A stretch of DNA of 64,000 bases from Trematomus loennbergii (taxonomy: Eukaryota; Chordata; Actinopteri; Perciformes; Nototheniidae): the NCBI GenBank assembly GCA_012861695.1, contig JAAOOA010000170.1, positions 25,001 to 89,000 of the forward strand. Reading direction: 5' to 3'. A model generated the notes under the pieces. The model made no database searches. It was not told the DNA's origin and saw only the letters and a program-made list of their open reading frames with translations. Shown piece by piece: positions 1-12,589 of this stretch. Within the stretch, counting starts at the first letter, position 1. Every line of letters begins with the position of its first letter. A program made the position numbers and the translations under genes.

Positions 1-159
1 GTTGGCATGCCTGTTACAGCTGAATGCGCGATACCATCTTGTTCAGCAAAACGCCTCAAAAACTGATTAAGATCAACAGCTTTAGTGCGTTTTGATTCAA
101 TGCTGAGTACAGCCAGACTTGACAGTTCTTGTCATTGTAGACCGCACCTCATTCCTTCC

Positions 160-1137
160 TTAAAGGGGACCTATCATGCAAAATGCACTTGTGTACGTCT
201 TTCTACATGAATATGTGTCCCCGGTGTTCCAGGGAACTCACCAAGTGTCAGAAAACACAACCCTCTCTATTTTCCTCCATACCCAAATCTCTAAAAAAGG
301 GGCTGCAACGGATCTGATAAAAACTGATCCAGATTTGAACACTGTCCTGACGTCAGGACGGTGGCGCTACGGCTATTGGGCCAACTCTCCACCTATCAGG
401 GGAATGTGGGGTTGGGCCACGGCCGGCCATTGCCGCTCGAAAGCGCTGGAGACGCTGTAGTACATATGCCAGGCCTGTAAGTGGCGCTGTAGTCTGCCAC
501 AAAAGCAGCGAAGAAGACTTCCCGCCCATAGTTACCATGGTTACCCTTCTGTTTATTCTCCGCTGTGGCTTTCTTTCTCCCTCCCCGAGGCAAGCGTTTG
601 CTCCCGCTGCTTTAATTCAATGCAATCCCTCCCCGTCGAGGCAAGCACTGTAATTCTCTCCGGTTAGTCCACCAGCAGATGACAAACACCCACCTCTCCG
701 CCTCTTCCAAGGAACGAGGGGACCGTGCGGCAGAGTTTCAGTTTCAGTTTCTTTCGCCGGTCAAGATGTCCGTTAAAGTTTAAATCTTCCAGACAAAATG
801 AGAAAAGTGCCGGTCAAAGGTCTTCTTTGTTATTTATTGAGCTTTAAAACAAATGAATAACGACTCTATATAATAAAACACGGAGGACGGAGATCTCTTT
901 TTCTCCCCCTCTTCTGACAGCCCAGCAGCTGATCAGAGCACGTCTCCCCTCTCCTGCAGGGGGGCGTGGTCAGCAGAATCAGACCCGTAGACAGCAAACA
1001 GCACATAGAGCGAAATGAGGCATGGCTAAAATGCATGATCTGTTTGGTATTTTGAAAACAGAAACGTATAAATATACCTTATATAGGTATGGCCCTACAA
1101 TATATCATTTACATATAGCATGATAGGTCCACTTTAA
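160..1137 (+). mobile_element. MITE family A, long copy
   Basis: It starts TTAAAGGGGACCTATCATGC and ends GCATGATAGGTCCACTTTAA, so it has about 20-bp terminal inverted repeats with TTAA at each outer edge. The ends match three other copies in the window. The middle (about 475-1005) differs: it carries a CTGTAGTACATATGCCAGGC module, then unrelated sequence, so it is either a longer relative or has an internal insertion. It encodes nothing; the open frame over 176-460 also occurs in the other copies and is not a host gene. Confidence 0.8.
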
Positions 1138-2760
1138 ATATTTTTTTATTTTATTTTTTTTAAGGGAAAGGATGTTTTCTTTACTCAGTTTGTCAACTAT
1201 GTTACGGACAAACTTGACGTGATTACAATCATTTGATTAAGTCCTGCACTTCAAGTAAAATCCAATTTGAAAGGCTCTTGAGTCTATTCTACCATATATC
1301 CAAAGATGTTTTAAAGTTTTTCATGTGATATGTTCAGCACTGTCATTAAGTTTAGGGATATGTGTTATTATAAAACTACCATACAGGTCATTTTGATAGT
1401 TTTAAGAGATGTCATGTAAAACTCCAACCTGTGTAGATATACATTATACTATAAAGGATATCAGAAGCACTATTTTAGATATTTTATATTTGAAAAAATG
1501 AGGTGCAACATAGTTGACAATGAAAGTCAAACATTTGACGCAAATAACATAGTTGACTGGACACATTATTAACCATCAGCACTATGTTCATTTCAAGGCA
1601 GAAGTGCAACATTCCATTGATAATGATGTGTAATGACGTCTACATGTCATACAAATGGTCAACTAGGTTACCTGTCAACTAAGTTACTATAGTTATTACA
1701 GTACTGGGTAACTTAGTTGACAGGTAACTTAGTTGACAGGTAACTTAGTTGACAATTTCCCTATTTTGACCCATCATTTCAATGGTAGGCCTTGCCTGGA
1801 TGACCACATGTCATTTTCTTGAACAGGTTAACATCACATTTGAACATATAATTGAATTAAAATCATTAAACAATTGTAAACCATAACAATGTACGTGACA
1901 TTGTTGATGGTCAATTAATATACTCATTGATGAGTGATATTATACATAAAATATTGTAAAAAATTAGAGGACAATCACCACAGTGTGTTCAAAATGTCTG
2001 CCAAAGAGGAACAAGGCATCATGTGATGCTGGTGACATGGTATTGGGACAAACCATTTGTGAGTTAAAGGGGGGAGTTCTGTTAGTAACATAGTTGACAG
2101 AACTTTTGCGGACATTCATATATTAAGATATTTAAATTATTTAAAGGAGGAAATCAATTTAAAAAATATTATTATTCTTTAGTATTTAGACTTTTGAAAT
2201 AAATGAATAATAGTTGTTATTTACTTTAATGGTTTTTATTCATTATTTTGAAACCAAGACACCCTCAACTGAAAAACGGACATAGCAAAAACTGACAATT
2301 TCAGAACATCATGACACATTTCAAGCTAAATGAAGCATAGGATGCACATAATGTTTGTGTGATATTATAACATGCTTTCCAATAATAGGCAAAATATGAT
2401 ATTTTTGAAGAAAATAGTTAGAATAAATATAATTATCATCAATGGACATGGAATGTACCCCAAATTGGAGAATCACTATAACTGTTAGCAATAAACACAT
2501 GAGAGAGATGAGTCTGAGGTGAGAGCAGAGATCAGCTGAGAGTCATTTCACTCTGAAAACTATCACTTACCAAGAGTTTAACGAGGAGGAAAACTTCTGC
2601 TTCACGACGGGACCAAAGTGAAAGTAACTTCTGACACAGGAAGTCCCCACAGAGAACAGGAAGGGAGAGAAAGTGATGTGAATCATTAGCTGTACATCAC
2701 CTCCATCCTGTGGCAGCTCATGGTATCACATCTACTGTCAGTGCATATTAAAGGAGACTA
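1138..2760. other. A/T-rich sequence, possible DNA-transposon remnant
   Basis: No gene is seen. GTCAACTATGTTACGGAC near 1189 is mirrored by GTAACATAGTTGACAGAAC near 2085, and a short direct repeat of ACTTAGTTGACAGGTA occurs at 1705-1755. This suggests an old element of about 0.9 kb. Family not recognised. Confidence 0.35.
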
Positions 2761-2765
2761 CAGTG

Positions 2766-3069
2766 TAACTACTACTACTACTAATACTACTACTAATACT
2801 AATACTAATTCTACAGTACTACTAATACTACTGCTACTGCTACTAATACTGCTACTATTACTACTACAACTACTACTACTATACTACTACTAATATACTA
2901 CTACTACTACTACTAATACTACTACTAATACTACTACTACTAATACTACTACTAATACTACAGTACTACTAATACTAATACTAATACTACTACTAATACT
3001 ACAGTACTACTAATACTACTACTACAGCTACTATTATTACTACTACTACTACTACTACTACTGCTACTA
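2766..3069. repeat. (ACT/AAT)n trinucleotide microsatellite
   Basis: Runs of ACT with interspersed AAT (ACTACTAATACT) for about 300 bp. Confidence 0.9.
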
Positions 3070-3235
3070 GTAGAAGCTGCTGGGAAGAGTCCCAGCAGCT
3101 TCTACTGAAGCCTTCCCCAACTCCGGGGACTTCCGGCCGGGGACTCCGGGTGGCAGTATACACCGTGAAGTTGTTTGCGGCCTGCCAGTAAACCCAAAGC
3201 AGAAGAAGAAGAAGTTTTGATATCCGGGGCTGCAG

Positions 3236-3632
3236 TCGAAGGCCGTTTCTCAATCGTGAGGATATTGGCTTCCAAGCCAATATTTCAAGGATGCTACGTC
3301 ATCGAGTGCCGCCGAAGGACTGTTCCAATCTCCAGCATACTTGGAATTCCACCGAGGCCGCGTCCTTGGTTTGGGGGAAATTTCGAGGCTGCACATGGGT
3401 AGACTTGCGTCCTTAAAATCCCCACAATGCTTTGCGCATGGACCAATTTCCCCAAATCTGTGGCGGAAGATGTAAGGCGGGGCCTCTCATATGACGCACA
3501 CCTGCACACTTGCTAGCCTGTTCCACTCTTTGTTTTCCAAATGCCAGGAAGTATTCTTGCCTCGCTTCTGAAGCAAGATGCTCGGCTCGGCTGTGCTACC
3601 AAGCAGCGTACTCGCGATTGAGAAACGGTCGA
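3236..3632. mobile_element. MITE with TCGAAGGCCGTTTCTCAATCG ends
   Basis: The left end TCGAAGGCCGTTTCTCAATC is mirrored by GATTGAGAAACGGTCGA on the right. The 397-bp interior is non-coding; TCGA occurs at both outer ends. The open frames across it are not genes. Confidence 0.75.
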
Positions 3633-4740
3633 ATAGTCCCATTTAGCTTAGGAACCTTCCTAACGGAGTGAAATGACCCGGAAGTCCCTCAGTGGCAGCC
3701 ATGATAAGAGCCGTTCCAATTCTCTAAATGATAGGAAAGGAGGTTTCAAACTTCCTTTATAACCTCCTTTAGCTTAGGAACCACTGGACCTCCCTTTACG
3801 AAAGGAGAGGAGAACATGCTGCCCCACAATGCCTTGCGGCCGCCGCATTTGCCGTCACACAACAGTCGGCCGTTCACGGAAACAACCGATTATGAACGAG
3901 AAATATCATGAAAGTTACGGTGCTTATTAAGCATTTTAAAACGTATGTGGTAAGTTGCCAAAGTGCTTTGTTTTGAACGTTCATCAGTATTATAATCAAA
4001 AAGAGAAATATGAACGTTAGTTTTGACTGAAATGATCAAATAAAGTCAACATTTCACAGTCTTTACTGAGCTGTGTGGGGTTTGTTCAACTTTTAAAAGA
4101 TGTTTGAATGGTGATATACACAGTGATAGATGTTAAGGACTAACGTTTATAATAAATACATTTGTATTGATTTGAAGATCTTTTCATACAATCATACGTA
4201 TTGGGATCATTTGTATTAATGTGGACCGGAGGGAGAGGGTGATGAGCATAAGTTTCACTTTCCTTTTTATTTCAATTCCAACTTTGGTCATGAAGAATAT
4301 GTTTCTCTGTTGTCCCCGTTCATAAAGCATAACAGCATCAGAGCACGGTGCAGAGTCTCTAGATGAGTTTACAGTAGTCCCTCTTCTTATTAAACATCCA
4401 TGTTGTAGTCCGCTGTATAGAAAACTGTAGTTTCCATAGTTTCCCCACAGCAGCAGACGCACATTTATGACATCATAAACACGTCGGATAGTGAAAGTGC
4501 AGTCGATTCTCTAAAGTACCGCAGTCTCTTCTCCTAAGTCCTTTTGAATTCTCCTATCCACTATCCCTTAACCCCGTGACCTTTCACTCAGAGGTCAAGG
4601 AATAGACGATAGGGTTAGAATTTAGGAGCTGATTTTTGGATTATTCGACTCAGCCCCAGTCTCTGATAGTGTTACGTTATTATGAGAGTGCTCTCATACT
4701 TGTTTGATTCTGAAGTTGTATATATTTATATAAATATATA
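3633..4740. other. no gene seen; probable decayed repeats
   Basis: Non-coding. Contains blocks such as TTTAGCTTAGGAACC (3650 and 3768) and CTAAGTCCTTTTGAATTC (4535) that look repeat-derived, but no clear termini could be set. Confidence 0.3.
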
Positions 4741-4741
4741 C

Positions 4742-4747
<6 letters not shown>

Positions 4748-4772
<25 letters not shown>

Positions 4773-4801
4773 GTGTGTGTGTGTGTGTGTGTGGTGTGTG
4801 C
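4748..4801. repeat. (TG)n microsatellite
   Basis: Dinucleotide TG run with a single GG interruption. Confidence 0.9.
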
Positions 4802-5102
4802 ATCTGTAGCCTTTATACATATATATAGATATATATATCTCATTATACCGCACTGTGAATGAATCAAAGTAAATATATAAGTGGTCATGAACACATCTGC
4901 CCATCAGACAGAGGGCTGCTGTGCCTCCTGTCATCATTAATGGATGTGTCTTTAATACAACCTTAATGATCTCATAACAACAACAACAACAACAACTGAA
5001 GAAAAACAAAGAAAAAAAGGACACAATTCTCAAAATGTATTTTTCTTTCCTTTTTGTATTTGTTGTATGTGATGTCTTGTTGCTTTGTATGTCTTCTATA
5101 TG

Positions 5103-5279
5103 AATAGATAAATAAATAAATAAATAAAATAAATAAAATAAATAAAATAAATAAAATAAATAAAATAAATAAAATAAATAAAATAAATAAAATAAATAAA
5201 ATAAATAAAATAAATAAAATAAATAAAATAAATAAAATAAATAAAATAAATAAAATACATTAAATACATTAAATACATA
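5103..5279. repeat. AAATAAAAT-type microsatellite
   Basis: About 18 copies of a 9-bp AATAAATAA/AAATAAAAT unit. The long open frame on the other strand (YFIYFI...) is an artefact of the 9-bp period. Confidence 0.9.
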
Positions 5280-5663
5280 AGGGGTTCATGACGTCAGCAA
5301 ACAGAACGTAAACGAGGAACGCAATAATTGCCTAGCAACGCAACTCTGTTGATATCACATTAAAAAGTAAAAACTACACTACATTTCCCAGAATCCCCCT
5401 GTGCTTCAAACAGCTCCTGTGAAGTGTACCCACGAGTGGAAAGTGGTACATTAAACAGCTGTCATGTGACTTTTAAATATGTGTTTTTAAAATATATGTT
5501 TTTAGTCTGTGTTGATGAATAAAACAGCTGTGACTTTAAATACTTTTTTTTTACTGAAATATTTCCGTAGCTTGATCATCCTCTGTTTGCTCTGTTGTGA
5601 AATATCTCTGATGCATTTCGCAACGAGGGAGGAGCGTCAACCGGAATACACTCAACTGTACTT

Positions 5664-5664
<1 letters not shown>

Positions 5665-5706
<42 letters not shown>

Positions 5707-5714
5707 CACACACA
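5665..5714. repeat. (CA)n microsatellite near the putative first exon
   Basis: CA run at the left edge of the putative 5' exon; further short CA runs at 5850-5910. Confidence 0.9.
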
Positions 5715-5962
5715 CGGCTGAGGACTTCCCGGTGCTCCACCGTCTCTCCAGCAGATTTACAGCCGGGACGCAGCGCTGACAGGCGGCGGTAAATCTTCAG
5801 ATCTCGCGGTGCTGCGGAGCTAACCGGAGTGTGTGTGAGGCTGAAGCGGACACACACACACGCTCACACACTCTCTCTCACACACACACTCACACTCACA
5901 CACACACTCAGATAACCCCGATACACTCTCCTGAGCGGACAGACCCTCCAGAGCTCCTTCAT
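5700..5962 (+). other. il1rap: probable il1rap first exon (5' UTR plus first two bases of the start codon); 5' end unknown
   Basis: A GC-richer stretch with several CpGs (5750-5830), among short CA tracts, ends in TTCAT followed by a strong donor, GTGAGTCC, at 5963. The signal-peptide exon at 13973 starts with a single G before GCG TCC, so AT from here plus that G would make the start codon ATG. Read without splicing, this ATG is followed at once by TGA. The -3 base is T, which is a weak start context. The transcription start is not visible, and 5700 is only an approximate left limit. Another unseen exon ending in phase 2 with its own ATG remains possible. Confidence 0.45.
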
Positions 5963-6223
5963 GTGAGTCCCGCTTCTCTTTCTGTGGTTCAAAGTGCTGT
6001 TTTGGGGGAAATGTGTGAAATGGAGATCTCACATGTTGTAGTGATCTCCATTTCCTCAGTTTAGGGTTTTTCTATTTACGGTGTGTCGCTCTGAATGAGA
6101 ACCTTTATCAGTGTTAAAACAGACCTGTGTGTTCTGTTGGTCCTGGTTAGGGTCCTGCTTCTCTCTCAGAGACCCTCAGGTTGATGGTTCTGTTACTGGG
6201 ACCACCAGTACGTGATCACTGGG

Positions 6224-6317
<94 letters not shown>

Positions 6318-6325
6318 CACGCACA
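6224..6325. repeat. (CA)n microsatellite
   Basis: About 50 CA units. Confidence 0.95.
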
Positions 6326-6634
6326 CATCCTTAACCATCATCTGCTTCCTACTGTTCGGCTTAATAACTCGACTCACACATCCATAAGCATTTCATTCAG
6401 GAGGTTTTCACACATATTTTTTCAGACGTTTCACCGGTTTTTTCGGAAAGTTTGAAATACATTTTTTAACGAGTTTCTTTCAGATATTTTCAACATAATC
6501 TTCTGAATTTTTTCGCATATTTTTTACTTGGCAAATGTTTGGGTTATTTTCTACCCTTTATTCAGCATCTCCTGTTTAAGGTTGTGTTCATGATACATCA
6601 GCGTTAATCATCACTTACTGTTCGGCTTAAATAC

Positions 6635-6635
6635 T

Positions 6636-6717
<82 letters not shown>
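6635..6717. repeat. (CA)n microsatellite
   Basis: About 40 CA units. The flanks (CTGTTCGGCTTAA... before, TTTCAGGAGGTTTTCACA after) repeat those of the run at 6224, so a roughly 400-bp block was duplicated with its microsatellite. Confidence 0.9.
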
Positions 6718-6718
<1 letters not shown>

Positions 6719-7254
6719 GCCTTTAACGCTTTACTTTCAGGAGGTTTTCACATATTTTTATAAATGTATTTTTTTACTTCTTTCAAATATTTGTAGGACT
6801 TTCTATACATCATTTTTTCTAAAATTTCTCACGTATTTTTTAGACTTTATTCGCAAATGTTTGGGTTATTTTTCACTCTTTATTCATCTCCTCCTGTTTG
6901 AGGTTGAGCTCATGTTACATTATGTGGCCTGTTACCTGTAATCTTCATCATGTTCTATCAGATCATCTTCAGTCCTCAGTATTCTACGCTTTGTTTTCAA
7001 AATATCTGTTTCTAATATTTTTTGGGACATTTTTTCAGATATTTTCAACATCATTTTCCAAAATTGTTCACATATTTATTTATTATATTTATTATTATTA
7101 TTATTATTTATATATTCTTTGTTTATTTGATTTGTACAGTGTATTCAGTATTACTGCTGTTTCCTTGTTTCTCAGACATCTCACATGTGTTGAAAGTTTC
7201 TAATTATTTATCTACCAAATATCTTTTAGGATTCTTTTACAAGATATTTTCCAA

Positions 7255-7370
7255 ATAGTTTCCATATTTCTGGGACATTTAATCATATATTTCTGGGACA
7301 TTTAATCATATATTTCTGGGACATTTAATCATATATTTCTGGGACATTTAATCATATATCTCTGGGACAT
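7255..7370. repeat. 23-bp tandem repeat, about 5 copies
   Basis: Unit CATATATTTCTGGGACATTT followed by AAT. Confidence 0.9.
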
Positions 7371-8097
7371 TTCTGTGATTTTTTTCACATTTTCTCCAGC
7401 ATTGAGCTCCTGTTTCCGTGCTGATTTTACCCCCTTACAGTTTCATGAAAACTGGGAGCACAAATCAGCGTTCACCATCGTACTGTTTCCAACTTGTCTG
7501 CTCAAATACTCCGCACACACCTTTTCTCAAGACTCCAAATGAATCTAAAACACTTTTAATGTATTAAAAGTGTTTTAGAGTCCGAACAGATGATGGAGGG
7601 TTTTCTAAATGAACACTTTTAGAGTCCGATCTGTTGGCAGAGAGCTCTCCATCGATGATAATCAGATTACACTTAATCCCATCAATTTGAGGAGTGCAGA
7701 ATCATCAGAAACACACTGCAGTTCACCTGCCTCTTCATCCTCTTCATCCTCTTCATCATCAGCATCATCAGCATCGTACATATTAAAAAGCAGCTTCATT
7801 ATCACACAGCGCTGTGGAAGAAGTAGATCCATTCCTTCAGTAAAACCAGGGTGTTTCTAGAAAGTTATAGTATGAGTTCTGAGTCTCGGATCTTGTTTAT
7901 ATATCAACAACACAAACAACAACATGACGCTCGTATACAAGATGTCTCCGCGGAAAAAAACGGACTACTAAAAAAAAGTAGTACTCTCTACTATGGCTGT
8001 ACCCAAATATCCGAATATTCGGTCGTTGGCCTACTATTCTGTTTTCAATTTCGTTATTAGGGTATTCGTTTAAAAAATAAATAAACGTGATAGACTT

Positions 8098-8640
8098 AGG
8101 TCGCATTCACACCAACCTTGTATAGTCCGGTTGAATCGGAGCGCTTGCAGTGGCTCAGTCAGTAGGGGCTTGCACTGGGAGCTGTAGGGTCGCCGGTTCA
8201 AGTCCCCGACCAGACCTAAAAAATATGGAGTGTGGACTGCTACTTGGAGAGGTCCCAGTTCACCTCCTGCCCTGCCGTGGTGCCCTTGAGCAAGGCACCG
8301 GACATCCCCCTTCCCCCCTCACTCCCATTGCTCCCTGGGCGCTGTGCACTAGCTGCCCACTGCTCCTGGTACTAGACTCCTGGTACTAGACTCCTGGTAC
8401 TAGACTCCTGGTACTAGACTCCTGGTACTAGACTCCTAGTACTAGACTCCTGGTACTAGACTCCTGGTACTAGACTCCTGGTACTAGACTCCTGGTACTA
8501 GGATGGGTTAAATGCAGAGGCCAATCTTCACTGTGTGTGCTCTGCATGTGTGACCATTAAAAGAGGGTTTCATCCCTCCCAATTCTATTCTATTGCAAGT
8601 GAACTCTGGAGCGGTTCATCTCTGGTGTGAACGCAGTCTG
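8098..8640. mobile_element. MITE-like element nested in the hAT element
   Basis: GGTCGCATTCACACCAA at the left is mirrored by TGGTGTGAACGCAGTC at the right. It is itself split by the SINE. The terminal repeats are short and imperfect. Confidence 0.55.
8146..8593 (+). mobile_element. tRNA-derived SINE (V-SINE-like) with an internal 14-bp expansion
   Basis: It has a pol III A box (TGGCTCAGTCAGTAGG) and B box (GGTTCAAGTCC), then the fish SINE body (CCCTTGAGCAAGGCACCG). The tail is GGATGGGTTAAATGCAGAGG and ends in CTATTCTATTG. A 14-bp unit ACTCCTGGTACTAG is repeated about ten times at 8366-8500 inside the body. TTGCA on both sides may be a short duplication. Confidence 0.85.
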
Positions 8641-9223
8641 CACCAAAACATAGGAAGCGTAGTATTTACGAGTCACAAGAACGCGGATGTCTTCAACATC
8701 TTTAGTGAAAGAGTGAAGCAGAATGAAGAGTTGAACAGTGTCGTGTAAAGTAAAAATGCTCCGTCAACTATCCATAAAAGTCAGAGCCACCTGTCGTCGG
8801 TGAACCCCCCCCTGACTGCAGAACGTCTCTCATATGGGTTATAATGCTTTTTAACGCACGTTGTCTGATTATATAATCATATGTTTGTTGAAGAGCATTT
8901 CCGTGCACATGACTTGTGTTTAAAGTTTATAGTCCGTTTGAATTTTGCCTGTGAACGCAAACCGAACCTTCTGAAGAATGAAGGTCCCCCCCCGCGTGCA
9001 CCGAATATCCGGAGCCCGAAAAATGGTATTCGGGACAGCCCTACTCTCTACTAGGCTACATGTTAACGTCCTCACATTTTGAGCGTCACAAATGTTCTCC
9101 TGTGTTCTGGTGGATATCTCAGTTCATGGTCCAGTTCTAGAGCTTAACGATAAAGACTGCCATTAATCTGACTCATATTGCAAATGTTAAAATGATTCCC
9201 TCAGTGTACATTATTCAGATCAC

Positions 9224-9719
9224 TTAAAGTGGACCTATCATGCTATATTATAATAATATAGTGTAGGACAATACCTACATGTACATAAGGCATATTTATA
9301 AATACCAAAATACCAAACAGATCATGCATTTTAGCCATGCCTCATTTCGCTCTATTTGAAATTGTTTAGCTCTGTTTTAGCAAGGGCAGATTCTGTGAGA
9401 ACAGCACCATCTACAGGCCTGGCATATGTACTACAGCGTCTCCAGCGCTTTAGAACGGCAATGGCCGTGGCTGTCTCCTCCTGATTGGTGGAGTTGGCCC
9501 AATAGCCGTAGCGCCTCCGTCCTGACGTCAGGACAGTGTTCAAATCTGGATCAGTTTTTATCAGATCCGTTGCAGCCCCTTTTTTAGAGATTTGGGTATG
9601 GAGGAAAATAGAGAGGGTTGTGTTTTCTGACACTTGGTGAGTTCCCTGGAACACCGGGGACACATATTCATGTAGAAAAGACGTACACAAGTGCATTTTG
9701 CATGATAGGTCCCCTTTAA
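9224..9719 (-). mobile_element. MITE family A, short complete copy
   Basis: A 496-bp copy in reverse orientation from TTAAAGTGGACCTATCATGC to GCATGATAGGTCCCCTTTAA, with TTAA at both ends. It contains the CCTGACGTCAGG palindrome near the middle. Confidence 0.85.
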
Positions 9720-9880
9720 GTTTATTTGTACATTTCTCACACATTCTTTCTAATATTTCATGGAAATCCAGCCGACAAAGGAGGCGTTTCAGTAACAGCC
9801 TCTGAAGGGAACACAGGGATCTTAGCGTTAGCAGACCGTTTACATGCACTAACACACCACAGAGAGCATGATAGGGCCTC

Positions 9881-11033
9881 TTTAACCTGTTAAGCCCTGA
9901 GCCTGTTTTTCAACATGACATGCCCAGAACAAATGACTATAACTTCACTTCTAAAAGGGGAACATTAATAATCTTTATTCTCAAAGTAATGATAAACCTG
10001 TGAGTTGGATGTAGAAAAGTCAGAATCAATATAGATCTTTTTATTTTTAAAGTAAATTCAGATTGAACATAGTAAAAACATGTAAATGATAGTGTGAAAA
10101 AGAAAAAAAACATTACTTACAGTATAGTGAAAACCACCCTTGAATGATGGGATGGTAGACTAAAAGCTTTAGGAATCCAAACTATAACATATAATAAGTA
10201 CCCTGTATCAAGATTGATGCAAAACAAGTGACATTTGACCTTTTTAGAGAGATTTAGAAAAAGAATCCACTTCTGGGGTCATTTGGGTGGATTTGACCTA
10301 TCTCTGGCCCCCCTCGACTTTGATGGTTGACACCTCTTTTTAACCGTTAGAGCCAATAGAATCGAGGGGAAGTTCCTAAAATCCATCTAAACATTACCCA
10401 TTGGTGAATGAGTGATGCGTAGCCAGAATGCCCAAAACCGGAAGCTCTCATACACTCTGATAGCTATCGTAGCAGATATGAAAACTCCGTTATTGACATA
10501 AATATGAAGATGGATTATCAGAAATCATTTCAAAGTGACACAGACACATTGGATTAACCTATAGATTAACCTTCAGCAGCGCTTTTATCGTTGTAATGCC
10601 ATTGATCAGAACAACAGCTAAAGGTGAGACATATTGCCGTTTTGGCTACCTAAAGCTACGTTGTGTGATGTCTGTTTTTGCTTCCCCTGTCGCGAGTTCT
10701 GATCGCTCAGTGATGATACTTATATATCTAGAATCTGTGGAATCTCAGCTTGCTAATCGATATCTTGTTTGTACAGATCCGATAAGTAATAAGGGTATTT
10801 CTACCGAGAGTTTTGTGCTAAGTGCGTTAGCATTTTTTTGCTCAGGGCTCATTGAGACGCTTCTTGTGTTGTTTCGGTAAAAATGGTTCATATCGTCAGT
10901 TAGCTGAGTTTCTTCCCGTTAGGTGGGTATGACACATTAATAGATTTTTAAATGTTAAGAAGCCCTGAGACACAGTTTCGTGAAAAAAATACCTGCAGCC
11001 CCCGATACCAGGGGCTCTCGGGCTAAATCACTA
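9881..11033 (+). repeat. dispersed repeat B, longest copy
   Basis: It starts CTTTAACCTGTTAAGCCCTG. It shares long blocks with 14455-15473 (reverse) and 18891-19412 (forward), e.g. CTGTATCAAGATTGATGCAA. It is non-coding and probably a non-autonomous transposon; the class was not identified. Confidence 0.8.
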
Positions 11034-11165
11034 TATAACAGAAACATATGGAAACGGGAAGTGACGCTCTCCTGTCCAATGAAGATAACAACACTTTAAT
11101 ATCCTGAAGAAAACCACAGCTTCAACCCGTTTACCTCCACTAGTGTCTGAGTGTTCCTCTGAGAC

Positions 11166-11474
11166 AGCTGGTCCTCTGACAGGAAGTAGATGATGGTCCT
11201 CTGACAGGAAGTAGATGATGGTCCTCTGACAGGAAGGAGATGATGGTCCTCTGACAGGAAGTAGATGATGGTCCTCTGACAGGAAGTAGATGATGGTCCT
11301 CTGACAGGAAGTAGATGACGGTCCTCTGACAGGAAGTAGATGATGGTCCTCTGACAGGAAGGAGATGATGGTCCTCTGACAGGAAGTAGATGATGGGCCT
11401 CTGACAGGAAGTAGATGATGGTCCTCTGACAGGAAGTAGATGATGGTCCTCTGACAGGAAGTAGATGATGGTAT
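11166..11474. repeat. 25-bp minisatellite, about 12 copies
   Basis: Unit GATGGTCCTCTGACAGGAAG followed by TAGAT; few variants. Confidence 0.95.
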
Positions 11475-11680
11475 TTATGGAGGAACATCCTGTAAACTGA
11501 AATCAATGAGGAGCAGCCGAGTCCGATCGACCGGTCGATGGAAACACATCCATATCTGAAGTGCTCCAATAAATAAATACATACTGGATAATGATTGGAC
11601 GGCAACGGACGGTTAATGTATTTACTTTAAGACCTGAATGAGTTATTTAAAAAGCCTTAAAGTTTCCTCCTTTAAAATCC

Positions 11681-11685
11681 CTGTG

Positions 11686-11749
<64 letters not shown>

Positions 11750-11767
11750 TGTGTGTGTGTGTGTGTG

Positions 11768-11837
<70 letters not shown>

Positions 11838-11862
11838 TGGTGTGTTGTGTGTGTGTGTGGTG

Positions 11863-11893
<31 letters not shown>

Positions 11894-11898
11894 TGTGT
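11681..11898. repeat. (GT)n microsatellite with interruptions
   Basis: About 215 bp of GT with GG/TT interruptions. Confidence 0.95.
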
Positions 11899-12044
11899 TG
11901 ATGGATGTCCCTCCTGGGCTCCATTAGTTCTGCCTGTCGTTCGACCATGACTCTCTCTCTCTCTCTTCATCTTTTATTTTCTAAATCTCTCGCCTCAGCA
12001 TTCAGCTCCTGGGGCTTTTATTTTGAAAAATGGAGCCACTGAGA

Positions 12045-12443
12045 CACCTGTCTCCTGTTCTGCTGCAGTGAGACAGCTGTCTCCTGTCTCCTGTTCTGCT
12101 GCAGTGAGACAGCTGTCTCCTGTTCTGCTGCAGTGAGACACCTGTCTCCTGTTCTGCTGCAGTGAGACACCTGTCTCCTGTTCTGCTGCAGTGAGACAGC
12201 TGTCTCCTGTTCTGCTGCAGTGAGACACCTGTCTCCTGTTCTGCTGCAGTGAGACAGGTGTCTCCTGTTCTGCTGCAGTGAGACACCTGTCTCCTGTCTC
12301 CTGTCTCCTGTTCTGCTGCAGTGAGACAGGTGTCTCCTGTTCTGCTGCAGTGAGACACCTGTCTCCTGTCTCCTGTCTCCTGTTCTGCTGCAGTGAGACA
12401 CCTGTCTCCTGTCTCCTGTCTCCTGTTCTGCTGCAGTGAGACA
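12045..12443. repeat. 29-bp minisatellite with TCTCCTG insertions
   Basis: Unit TGTTCTGCTGCAGTGAGACA followed by CCTGTCTCC. Some units carry one or two extra 7-bp TGTCTCC blocks; C/G variants alternate between CACCTG, CAGCTG and CAGGTG. A GGGGCTTTTATTTTGAAAAA block precedes it at 12012. Confidence 0.95.
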
Positions 12444-12528
12444 GCTTTAGTCCTTCATCTGACAGAAGATTATTTACACCTTTAGTGGTTTATTACATAC
12501 TAGTCTCTTTGATAAATATAGTGTCAGG

Positions 12529-12530
<2 letters not shown>

Positions 12531-12563
<33 letters not shown>

Positions 12564-12585
12564 TTGATGATGATGTCCGCTATGA
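12531..12585. repeat. (GAT)n microsatellite
   Basis: About 13 GAT units followed by imperfect copies. Confidence 0.9.
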
Positions 12586-12589
12586 TCCG

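Larger units (their letters stand above)
7992..9043. mobile_element. non-autonomous hAT element with perfect 8-bp target-site duplication
   Basis: The left end TATGGCTGTACCCAAATATC is mirrored by GGTATTCGGGACAGCCCTA. It is flanked on both sides by the 8-bp direct repeat CTCTCTAC (7984-7991 and 9044-9051), the hAT hallmark. It holds a second MITE-like element and a SINE inside. Confidence 0.88.

Noticed and set aside
8150..8220. Possible tRNA gene
   Set aside because: A and B boxes are present, but the sequence is followed by a typical SINE body and tail and does not close a cloverleaf acceptor stem.
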